Positions 6,500 through 14,696 of a stretch of DNA of 16,435 nucleotides are shown here, one piece after another. The stretch lies in the NCBI GenBank assembly GCA_031428675.1, contig JANOYC010000009.1, positions 1-16,435 of the forward strand. Direction: 5' to 3'. A program made the translations under genes and the position numbers. Position 1 is the stretch's first letter; each line of letters starts with the position of its first letter. A model generated the notes under the pieces. That model was not told the DNA's origin and did not search any database. It was given only the letters and a program-made list of their open reading frames with translations. The DNA comes from JANOYC01 sp031428675 (GTDB lineage Bacteria > Actinomycetota > Actinomycetes > Actinomycetales > Microbacteriaceae).

Positions 6500-7855
6500 A
6501 TGGCCAAAACGTCGTCGAACTTCCGTTGCACCGAGTGCGGCTGGTCGACGCTTAAGTGGGCCGGCCGGTGCGGGGAGTGCCAGGCCTGGGGAACGGTCAT
6601 CGAAGCATCCGAAATCGTGGGACTGGCCAAACGAATGCAACCCGTGCCGGTGAGCGACACCTCCGCTGCCCGACCGATCACCGAGATCGGTGCCGACTCC
6701 GTTGCGCACTGGCCGAGCGGCATCGACGAGTTCGACCGCGTGCTCGGCGGCGGGATCGTGCCCGGCGCCACCATTTTGCTGAGCGGAGAGCCCGGCGTCG
6801 GCAAGTCCACGCTCCTGCTTGAGGTCGCCTCGCGCGCCGCAGAAACCGGAGCGCGCGTGCTTTACGTGAGCGCCGAGGAGTCCGCGAGCCAAGTGCGGCT
6901 GCGCGCCCAACGCACCGGCGCGCTCCAACCCACGCTCTACCTCGCAGCCGAGACTGACCTCGCCACCATTCTCGGCCAGATCGATGCGGTGAGGCCCAAC
7001 CTCCTCATCGTCGACTCCGTACAGACCGTGTCGTCGTCATTGTCCGACGGACTCGCCGGGCAGCCCGCTCAAGTGAGGGAGGTCGCATCCACTCTCATCC
7101 GTGTCTCGAAAGACTCGCACCTGCCCATCCTGCTCGTCGGGCACGTCACGAAAGACGGCTCCATCGCCGGCCCCCGACTGCTCGAGCACCTCGTGGATGT
7201 CGTGTGCCAGTTCGAAGGCGACCGCCAGACCGCGCTGCGGTTCGTTCGGGCGCTCAAGAACCGGTTCGGACCGACGGACGAAGTGGGCTGCTTCGAGATG
7301 ACCGGCGACGGCATCGCCGAGGTGGCCGACCCATCGGGCCTCTTTCTCTCCCGTGCGACGATGCCGGTCAGCGGCACGTGCGTGACGGTCGCGATGGAGG
7401 GCCGCCGCGCCATGCCGGTCGAAGTGCAGGCGCTCATCGTGAAGACATCCGCGCCCCAGCCGCGCCGGGTCGTGAACGGGGTCGATTCGTCACGGGTGGC
7501 CATGTTGCTCGCGGTGCTGGAGCGACGCGCGCAGTTGCCGCTGTCAGGATTCGACGTCTATGTTTCGACGGTTGGCGGCATCCGCTTGACCGAACCCGGC
7601 GCCGACCTCGCGATCGCCCTGGCCATCGCGAGCGCCTACCGCGACGTCGCGCTTCCGCTCGAGCTGGTCGCCATTGGCGAGATCAGTCTCGCCGGTGAGA
7701 TTCGCCCGGCATCGTCTGCTCAACAGCGCACCACGGAGGCGCGTCGTCTGGGATTCACGAGTGTGCTCGATTCTGAGGCGATCCATGTGCGCGAGGCACT
7801 TCGACTCGCCTTCGCGGCGGACGCGGCTGAGCGGATCTCGGCACCGATCTTCTAG
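6500..7855 (+). CDS. radA: DNA repair protein RadA
   Basis: RadA (Sms) is a RecA-like, DnaB-related helicase that drives branch migration during homologous recombination and repair. The 451-residue protein has three family parts. An N-terminal C4 zinc finger has C10, C13, C24 and C27 (CTEC...CGEC). A RecA-like ATPase follows, with Walker A GEPGVGKST (K102) and the RadA-specific KNRFG motif at 253-257. The C-terminal part is a Lon-protease-like domain (about 290-445, with STVGGIRLTEPGADLAIA). The length matches the family norm of about 450-460. The open frame extends upstream to 6191, but that part lies antisense to the divergent gene. The ATG at 6500 is chosen because it directly precedes the zinc finger and follows a -10 box. 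It converges with the next gene across 21 bases. Confidence 0.97.
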   Translation: MAKTSSNFRCTECGWSTLKWAGRCGECQAWGTVIEASEIVGLAKRMQPVPVSDTSAARPITEIGADSVAHWPSGIDEFDRVLGGGIVPGATILLSGEPGVGKSTLLLEVASRAAETGARVLYVSAEESASQVRLRAQRTGALQPTLYLAAETDLATILGQIDAVRPNLLIVDSVQTVSSSLSDGLAGQPAQVREVASTLIRVSKDSHLPILLVGHVTKDGSIAGPRLLEHLVDVVCQFEGDRQTALRFVRALKNRFGPTDEVGCFEMTGDGIAEVADPSGLFLSRATMPVSGTCVTVAMEGRRAMPVEVQALIVKTSAPQPRRVVNGVDSSRVAMLLAVLERRAQLPLSGFDVYVSTVGGIRLTEPGADLAIALAIASAYRDVALPLELVAIGEISLAGEIRPASSAQQRTTEARRLGFTSVLDSEAIHVREALRLAFAADAAERISAPIF

Positions 7856-7876
7856 CCGGCCCCGGCCTTCCGCCCG

Positions 7877-8284
7877 CTAGGCGTCGTTCTCGAGGGCGAG
7901 CGCCTCAAGCACGTCTGTCGGGCTGGATTGCATCGGATGCGGACCGGCGACGTCGAACCACACCGCTTCGAGCACCCCGATGTTCTGTTCGAGAAACGCC
8001 CTCAGCTCGACGGCGTCATACATGACGACGCGCTGGTTCGACTCGCTGGGAACCATCTGCACGTAGGTCGACGCCGACGAGAACAGCAGCAGCATGTACG
8101 TGTCGGAGTCGCCGCGCCGGAACACCCGCACCTGGTCGGGGCCCGGCGCGTCGAGCAACGGCACCGCGACCCGGTCGTTACGCAAGGCGAATGCGACGCG
8201 CACCGCATCCTGAGCTTCGAGGGCCGCTTCCAACTCGACCGAGCGGAATTGCTTGTCGTGCGGCCGCACTTTCTTTGCCACCAC
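7877..8284 (-). CDS. Small protein, possibly SseB-like
   Basis: A 135-residue soluble protein of unknown function. It begins GTG-GTG, so the start is at 8284 or 8281; no strong Shine-Dalgarno sequence is visible. The gene begins 15 bases after the stop of the upstream membrane-anchored protein gene, implying one transcript. The pattern of an N-terminal helix (VELEAALEAQDAVRVAFALR), a strand segment ending in MLLLFSSASTY, and a closing segment VLEAVWFDVAGPHPMQSS resembles SseB-type N-terminal domains, in which a hydrophobic strand precedes an Asn/Ala-Gly-Pro motif. This resemblance is weak and from memory, so the family call is tentative. It has no Cys and no membrane segment. Confidence 0.7.
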   Translation of the reverse strand: MVAKKVRPHDKQFRSVELEAALEAQDAVRVAFALRNDRVAVPLLDAPGPDQVRVFRRGDSDTYMLLLFSSASTYVQMVPSESNQRVVMYDAVELRAFLEQNIGVLEAVWFDVAGPHPMQSSPTDVLEALALENDA

Positions 8285-8299
8285 GTCAGAATGCCGCCA

Positions 8300-8914
8300 T
8301 CAATAGAGCAGGAACTGGCGCGTGTCGGACTCGATCCCGTTGACACTCACAACAAGGTGATAGCTCGCCCCACCGGCCGGAACCGTTTCGCGCTCGACAT
8401 CACCGCACGCGTCAGCGGATGACCGGGTGCGGTCCCACGAGATCGGGGGCGTTGACACCGGCATGCCCGGTTGCAGCAACGCTTCAGTCGCGACGGGGTC
8501 GCTCTGGCAATCCTTCGAGCTCCAGTACTGTTCTGCGCCGCTCAGAACAATGAATTCCTGCACGTCGGAGCCCGCGTTGACGCTGCACGCGGTTTCGCTC
8601 TGATTCGTGATCGTGAGCGACAACTGCGGTTGCTCGCCGTCGTTGTAGCTGACTTTGTCGGTGACGGCCTCGACGAGAACGGAGTCCGGATCGCACGCAG
8701 GCGGCGTGGGTGGTTTCGCCGGGTCTGTCGACTCGGGCGATGCGACGCTCCCCGGATCTGTGGTGCCGCCTGCTGACGGGTCACCCGATCCGGGACGCAC
8801 CACGATGAGGAGCACGATGATGATCACGGCGAGCAATCCGAGCCCGACGACTAGGCGACGGCGCCAGTACACACGACTCGGTTGCGGGCCGACGGGATGC
8901 TTGATCGTCGACAT
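8300..8914 (-). CDS. Membrane-anchored extracytoplasmic protein
   Basis: A 204-residue protein with a short basic cytoplasmic N-terminus and one membrane helix (about residues 22-40, VVGLGLLAVIIIVLLIVV). Next comes a linker rich in Ser, Thr, Pro, Gly and Asp (41-72) and then a predicted beta-rich extracellular domain (73-204). The helix is preceded by YWRRRL, so the C-terminal part should be outside. Four cysteines, all in the outer domain (ACDPDS, ACSVNA, KDCQSD, ACGDVE), could form two disulfides. The closing segments resemble a small immunoglobulin-like fold. Function is unknown. The start at 8914 follows TACCCT with six-base spacing. It probably forms an operon with the 135-residue protein downstream. 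Confidence 0.8.
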   Translation of the reverse strand: MSTIKHPVGPQPSRVYWRRRLVVGLGLLAVIIIVLLIVVRPGSGDPSAGGTTDPGSVASPESTDPAKPPTPPACDPDSVLVEAVTDKVSYNDGEQPQLSLTITNQSETACSVNAGSDVQEFIVLSGAEQYWSSKDCQSDPVATEALLQPGMPVSTPPISWDRTRSSADACGDVERETVPAGGASYHLVVSVNGIESDTRQFLLY

Positions 8915-8920
8915 ACGGCA

Positions 8921-8926
8921 AGGGTA
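8921..8926 (-). promoter_or_regulatory. -10 box of the membrane-anchored protein gene (leaderless)
   Basis: On the minus strand TACCCT ends six bases before the ATG at 8914. The box lies only two bases from the end of argA, which is transcribed in the same direction, so this promoter gives the downstream pair expression independent of argA. Confidence 0.45.
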
Positions 8927-8927
8927 A

Positions 8928-9428
8928 CTACAGGTGCTTCAGCATCCGGGTATTGCCGAGGGTGTTTGGCTTTACCCGCGAAAGATCGAGAAACTCGGCG
9001 ACGCCCTCGTCGGGCGAGAGCACGAGTTCGGCATAGACCTCCGGCGCCACAATGGCCTCGCTGATCGGCCGGAACTGGTGCTTGCCGAAGAACTCGGTTT
9101 CAAACGTGAGGCAGAACAACCGTCGAAGGCCTAGGTCGCGCGCGTCACGCTCGATGTGGTCGAGCAGGGCGTGACCGACTCCTCGGTGCAGCCATTCGGG
9201 CGCGACCGCTAGGGTGCGCACTTCGCCGAGATCCTCCCACATCACGTGCAAGGCGCCACAACCGATCAACGTGCCGTCGTCGGCTTCTGCTACGCGAAAC
9301 TCCTGCACCGATTCGTAGAACACGACGCGATCCTTGCCGAGCAGGATGCGCTCCTGCACAAGGGGCTCGACGACAGCCTGAATTGCGGGCACGTCACTCG
9401 TGCGGGCGCGACGGACGGAAAAGGTCAC
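8928..9428 (-). CDS. argA: Amino-acid N-acetyltransferase (N-acetylglutamate synthase), short GNAT type
   Basis: This enzyme acetylates L-glutamate with acetyl-CoA, the first step of arginine synthesis. The 166-residue GNAT protein matches the short ArgA known from Mycobacterium (Rv2747) rather than the long enterobacterial form that also has an amino-acid-kinase domain. Evidence is VRRARTSDVPAIQAVV at the start, YESVQEFRVAE, the GCGALHVMWEDLGEVRTLAV core strand, the acetyl-CoA loop HRGVGHALL (about residues 82-90), LFCLTFETEFFGKHQF and the diagnostic tail EFLDLSRVKPNTLGNTRML. The start is GTG at 9428-9426, six bases after a TAGACT box, so it is probably leaderless. No other arg gene is adjacent. 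The assignment is strong at family level; glutamate as substrate is inferred. Confidence 0.9.
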   Translation of the reverse strand: MTFSVRRARTSDVPAIQAVVEPLVQERILLGKDRVVFYESVQEFRVAEADDGTLIGCGALHVMWEDLGEVRTLAVAPEWLHRGVGHALLDHIERDARDLGLRRLFCLTFETEFFGKHQFRPISEAIVAPEVYAELVLSPDEGVAEFLDLSRVKPNTLGNTRMLKHL

Positions 9429-9434
9429 CCGTCG

Positions 9435-9440
9435 AGTCTA
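9435..9440 (-). promoter_or_regulatory. -10 box of argA (leaderless)
   Basis: On the minus strand TAGACT, a good match to the actinobacterial -10, ends six bases before the GTG start at 9428. No Shine-Dalgarno sequence is present. No arginine-repressor box was recognised around it. Confidence 0.55.
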
Positions 9441-9510
9441 AGGAACCGCGGCCACATCCCTCACGTCGACATCCGGGCCAATGCGGCGGATGCGGGCCGC
9501 CGCGGCAACC

Positions 9511-9543
9511 CGAAAACGCCGAACCCGCCCGCCTCGGCGGGCG
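9511..9543 (-). terminator. Probable clpC terminator
   Basis: Downstream of clpC on its own strand, a strong GC hairpin is formed by the arms CGCCCGCC and GGCGGGCG (9526-9543), which nearly touch at the centre. About ten bases further on is a short T-run (TTTT, complement of 9513-9516). The order of GC stem then T-run fits an intrinsic terminator, although the T-run is short and displaced. Confidence 0.5.
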
Positions 9544-9584
9544 AGCGGGCGAGCAGGCGGGCGAGCGGGCGGGCGCGCGGGCGA
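9537..9584. repeat. Degenerate tandem GCGGGCGA repeat
   Basis: About six imperfect copies of an eight-base unit related to GCGGGCGA fill this 48-base tract between the clpC stop and the terminator hairpin. On the clpC transcript the tract is an almost pure C/G run with few self-pairing options. Its function is unknown; it may have arisen by slippage. Confidence 0.65.
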
Positions 9585-9615
9585 CAGAGCGCCCGAGGGC
9601 AGGCGAAGCGAGCAG

Positions 9616-12093
<2,478 letters not shown>

Positions 12094-12098
12094 TTTCA

Positions 12099-12104
12099 CT
12101 CCTC
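12099..12104 (-). promoter_or_regulatory. clpC Shine-Dalgarno sequence
   Basis: GAGGAG on the minus strand lies five bases before the ATG at 12093. It decides the start codon, because the alternative GTG at 12099 would lie inside it. Confidence 0.75.
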
Positions 12105-12138
12105 AGGACACCGGGCAGGGATCGGTGCCTATGTATCG

Positions 12139-12144
12139 AGAGTA
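12139..12144 (-). promoter_or_regulatory. Candidate clpC -10 box
   Basis: TACTCT on the minus strand would give a transcript starting near 12132 with a leader of about 39 bases. No good -35 hexamer is found 16-18 bases upstream, which fits a promoter that depends on an activator bound at the ClgR-type site about 48 bases before the start. Confidence 0.35.
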
Positions 12145-12171
12145 GCCACGCGCATCCGGAATATCGCCCGT

Positions 12172-12189
12172 GTTCGCCGTGGGCGTTAA
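12172..12189 (-). promoter_or_regulatory. ClgR operator upstream of clpC
   Basis: On the minus strand TTAACGCCCACGGCGAAC fits every position of the published Corynebacterium ClgR consensus WNNWCGCYNANRGCGWWS as I recall it. On the plus strand the same bases contain GTTCGC-N5-GCG, the Streptomyces form. ClgR is an Xre-type activator of clpC and clpP genes. The site is centred about 87 bases upstream of the clpC start codon and about 45-55 bases upstream of the divergent kinase start, so it could affect both. Confidence 0.75.
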
Positions 12190-12224
12190 GCGCCCGGCGT
12201 CGGCCCATTCCGGGCTCTGCTCGG

Positions 12225-12230
12225 TACTGT
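12225..12230 (+). promoter_or_regulatory. -10 box of the APH-fold kinase gene (leaderless)
   Basis: TACTGT ends six bases before the GTG at 12237; no Shine-Dalgarno sequence is present. The ClgR-type site ends 35 bases upstream of this box, overlapping the position where an activator or repressor of this promoter would also be expected. Confidence 0.5.
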
Positions 12231-12236
12231 GAGCGA

Positions 12237-13271
12237 GTGCTCTCAATTGCGAGTGAGCTGGCGGCGCCATTCCAGCGGATGACGCCCGGCGACGCCGCCG
12301 ACGTGCTCGCGAAGCGCTACGGAATTCGGCCGACGTCGATCGAAGCGCTCGACACGGCAAAGGATGATTCGTTCCATGTGCGCGTCGATGGCGAGGCACT
12401 GGAGTTCCTCCTGAAGATTGCCCACCCCGACGACGATCCACTCGTGGTGAATCTACAGACGGCTGCCGTCGCCCACGCCCATGACGTCGATCCGGGGCTA
12501 CCGCTGCAGCGTATCCTCGCAACCGTCGACGGCGAGATCGAGCCGCTCGTGCTGGGCGTGGACGGCCGCGAGCGGGTCGCCCGAGTTTTGACCTGGCTGC
12601 CCGGAACGCTCCTGTTCGCGGCAGAGCTCACCGAGGTGTCCCTGCAGAAGTTCGGAGCAATGCAGTCCCGGCTCGCGCTCGCGCTCACCGACTTCCGGCA
12701 CCCTGCGGCGGATCGCCGCCTGCCGTGGGATCTCGGCTACCTTGACGATTTTCGGCCGCTGCTCGACATCACACCCGACGCGTCCACGATCAAACGGGTG
12801 CTCGACGACTACGCCGCGACCCGCAGCATTCTCGCGGGGCTACCCCGCCAAGTACTGCACAACGACCTCAACCCGGGCAATATCGTGACCGACTCGCGGC
12901 ACCCCGACTTCGTGACCGGCATTCTCGACTTCGGCGACACCATCACGACGACACGCATCGTCGACCTCGCCGTGAGCCTCAGTTATCTGCTGCCACCAAC
13001 CGGTGACCCCTGGGCGCCACTCGTCGCAGTGGCCCGCGGCTATCACGAGCGCATTCGGATCAGCGACATCGAACTCGATATTCTGCCGACGCTCGTGAAC
13101 GCGCGACTCGCGCAGCGCATCCTCGTCGCGACCTGGCTCGGCAAGAACTCGCCCGACAACCGTGACTATTGGTGGCGCAACATCGCGAGCAATCAGGCCC
13201 AGCTCGCGGCCGCGATGGTGGTCGACGCGCAGAGCATTCGGGAGCGCCTCCGGGTTAGCATGCGAGCATGA
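12237..13271 (+). CDS. APH-fold small-molecule kinase
   Basis: A 344-residue member of the aminoglycoside-phosphotransferase/choline-kinase fold. Visible motifs are a nucleotide-binding N-lobe (about residues 40-65, DDSFHVRVDGEALEFLLKI), the catalytic loop VLHNDLNPGNIV (about 206-217, with H, D and N of HxDxxxxN) and the metal-binding ILDFGD (about 229-234). The YGI-N-terminal pattern and overall layout resemble the hydroxylysine-kinase (AGPHD1-like) group, which also occurs fused to aminotransferases. The true substrate cannot be read from sequence, and antibiotic resistance should not be assumed. The start is GTG at 12237, six bases after TACTGT. The stop overlaps the pirin start (ATGA), so the two proteins are probably co-translated. 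It lies divergent to clpC. Confidence 0.85.
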   Translation: MLSIASELAAPFQRMTPGDAADVLAKRYGIRPTSIEALDTAKDDSFHVRVDGEALEFLLKIAHPDDDPLVVNLQTAAVAHAHDVDPGLPLQRILATVDGEIEPLVLGVDGRERVARVLTWLPGTLLFAAELTEVSLQKFGAMQSRLALALTDFRHPAADRRLPWDLGYLDDFRPLLDITPDASTIKRVLDDYAATRSILAGLPRQVLHNDLNPGNIVTDSRHPDFVTGILDFGDTITTTRIVDLAVSLSYLLPPTGDPWAPLVAVARGYHERIRISDIELDILPTLVNARLAQRILVATWLGKNSPDNRDYWWRNIASNQAQLAAAMVVDAQSIRERLRVSMRA

Positions 13272-14242
13272 GCAACCTCGAGGTGGAACCGGACGAGGTG
13301 GTGTGCGCCGAACCGCACACCGGGCGGCGCATCGAGCTGTTGGCACCGCGGGAAGTTCCGCTCGGCGGTCCCCGAGCGCTTACCGTGCGCCGCACGCTAC
13401 CCCAGCGCTCGCGCAGTCTCATCGGCGCGTGGTGCTTTCTCGATCACTACGGACCCGACCCGGTGCGGCACGGCAACGGGATGCGGGTGCCGCCGCATCC
13501 GCACACGGGGCTGCAGACCGTGAGTTGGCTCTTCGCCGGCGAGATTGAGCACCGAGACAGCACAGGGGCTCACGCATCGGTCATTCCCGGCGAGATCAAT
13601 CTGATGACCGCCGGCGCAGGCATCCAGCACAGTGAGGTCTCTACTCCGGAAGCGACGACGCTGCACGGCGCCCAATTGTGGATTGCTCTGCCCGAAAGCG
13701 CCCGGCATCATCCGCCGTTCTTCGAACACCACTCCCCCGCCCCTGTCGTGGTCGGCAGTGCGACGGTGCGCGTGTTCGTAGGGGAACTCGCAGGCAGCTC
13801 GTCACCCGTGACGGCGTTCTCCGCGCTCGTTGGCGCACAGGTCAACCTGCCCGCTGGCAAGAGCGCCAGGCTGGTCGTCGATGCGACCTTCGAGCACGGG
13901 ATCCTGAACGACTCAGGATCACTCCTTGTCGAGGGCGAGGCTGTTGCGCCTTCGCACCTCGCCTACCTCGCACCAGGCCGCGCGACGATCACCCTCACCG
14001 CCGGAGAGTCGGAGGTGAGGGCGCTCATTATCGGCGGCGTTCCCCTCGGCGAGCGCATCGTCATGTGGTGGAACTTCATCGGCCGTAGCCACGACGAGAT
14101 CGTCGCGTTTCGCGAACGGTGGCAGCTCGACGTGATCGACGAGGGCGACCCCGCCGGGATGTTCGGCATGGTCGATGGCTACGACGGCCCTCCGCTGAGG
14201 GCACCCGAACTGCCGACCGTGCGGCTCAAGCCTCGGGAGTAG
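13268..14242 (+). CDS. Pirin-family bicupin protein
   Basis: Pirins are two-cupin proteins with a single iron in the N-terminal cupin; reported activities include quercetin dioxygenase and redox-sensitive binding partner. The 324-residue protein has the metal ligands expected from human pirin: H77 and H79 (PPHPHTGLQTVSW), H121 and E123 (GAGIQHSE). The C-terminal cupin follows (about 195-265), then the family segment GERIVMWWNFIGRSHDEIV (about 260-278). It overlaps the upstream kinase gene by four bases, implying coupling. Its 3' end overlaps the convergent small-protein gene by 17 bases. The substrate or partner is unknown; the link to a kinase suggests a shared small-molecule pathway. Confidence 0.92.
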   Translation: MSNLEVEPDEVVCAEPHTGRRIELLAPREVPLGGPRALTVRRTLPQRSRSLIGAWCFLDHYGPDPVRHGNGMRVPPHPHTGLQTVSWLFAGEIEHRDSTGAHASVIPGEINLMTAGAGIQHSEVSTPEATTLHGAQLWIALPESARHHPPFFEHHSPAPVVVGSATVRVFVGELAGSSSPVTAFSALVGAQVNLPAGKSARLVVDATFEHGILNDSGSLLVEGEAVAPSHLAYLAPGRATITLTAGESEVRALIIGGVPLGERIVMWWNFIGRSHDEIVAFRERWQLDVIDEGDPAGMFGMVDGYDGPPLRAPELPTVRLKPRE

Positions 14243-14408
14243 TGGCGGTCGCGAGCTTGGCTCGCTCCTCGGCCTCGATCTTCGAATAGGCGGTGCGTTC
14301 GACGCGGTCAGCGCGGAGAATCGCTCGCATGATGAACCAGAACACGAGACCGACGAGGATGGTGGGCGTCAAGGAGTAGAACGCGTTGGCCCAGAACTCG
14401 TTTGGCAT
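14226..14408 (-). CDS. Small single-helix membrane protein
   Basis: A 60-residue protein beginning MPNEFWANAFYSLTPTILVG. One membrane helix spans about residues 11-33 (ending FWFIMRAIL), followed by a charged, helix-prone tail (RADRVERTAYSKIEAEERAK). The N-terminus is probably outside and the basic tail cytoplasmic. It starts six bases after TACCCT, so it is probably leaderless. It overlaps the pirin gene tail-to-tail by 17 bases (14226-14242). No family name is known to me, but the composition and promoter make it a likely real gene. Confidence 0.75.
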   Translation of the reverse strand: MPNEFWANAFYSLTPTILVGLVFWFIMRAILRADRVERTAYSKIEAEERAKLATATTPEA

Positions 14409-14414
14409 GGATAC

Positions 14415-14420
14415 AGGGTA
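14415..14420 (-). promoter_or_regulatory. -10 box of the 60-residue protein gene (leaderless)
   Basis: TACCCT on the minus strand ends six bases before the ATG at 14408. The same hexamer at the same distance precedes the membrane-anchored protein gene at 8914. Confidence 0.45.
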
Positions 14421-14452
14421 ACCCAGCGCGGCACGTGTCGCCCGGTGGCGTT

Positions 14453-14542
14453 TCAGCGCCCCGCGAGCGTGACGACCGCGACCAGCACGATGATGCCGAC
14501 GAGCGCGACCGTCATAATGATGCGCGAGGAGCGACGGTCCAT
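14453..14542 (-). CDS. 29-residue membrane peptide
   Basis: A very short reading frame, MDRRSSRIIM at the start followed by one hydrophobic helix (TVALVGIIVLVAVVTLA) and ending GR. The basic N-terminus and single helix are typical of small inner-membrane peptides with the N-terminus inside. The ATG lies one base after the stop of the 47-residue gene, so translation could be coupled by re-initiation. It is too short for standard gene finders. The hydrophobic pattern and tight packing support it, but conservation must be checked. Confidence 0.55.
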   Translation of the reverse strand: MDRRSSRIIMTVALVGIIVLVAVVTLAGR

Positions 14543-14543
14543 G

Positions 14544-14687
14544 TCAGCCCTTGACGAGGATGCCGATCACACCGGAAAGCAGAAGGTAGGCGCCGATCCC
14601 GCCGACGATGACCCAGATGGCGATGCGTCCGAACGACACCTCGCCCTTCTTCTTCTCGTCGTCACCGGGGAGTTTCAGGTCGTTCAT
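14544..14687 (-). CDS. 47-residue membrane peptide downstream of lysS
   Basis: The product starts MNDLKLPGDDEKKKGEVSFG and continues with one membrane helix (about residues 22-45, IAIWVIVGGIGAYLLLSGVIGIL), ending VKG. The first part is highly charged and probably cytoplasmic. The ATG lies nine bases after the lysS stop, so the gene is probably co-transcribed with lysS; the sequence GTAGGG overlapping that stop may serve as a weak ribosome binding site. It is followed after one base by the 29-residue peptide gene. No family is recognised. Confidence 0.7.
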   Translation of the reverse strand: MNDLKLPGDDEKKKGEVSFGRIAIWVIVGGIGAYLLLSGVIGILVKG

Positions 14688-14696
14688 GCCTGAACC

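Noticed and set aside
12237..13271. The APH-fold kinase as an aminoglycoside-resistance gene
   Set aside because: The fold covers many metabolic kinases, and the closest pattern I can recall is a hydroxylysine-kinase-like group. Nothing in the context suggests resistance.
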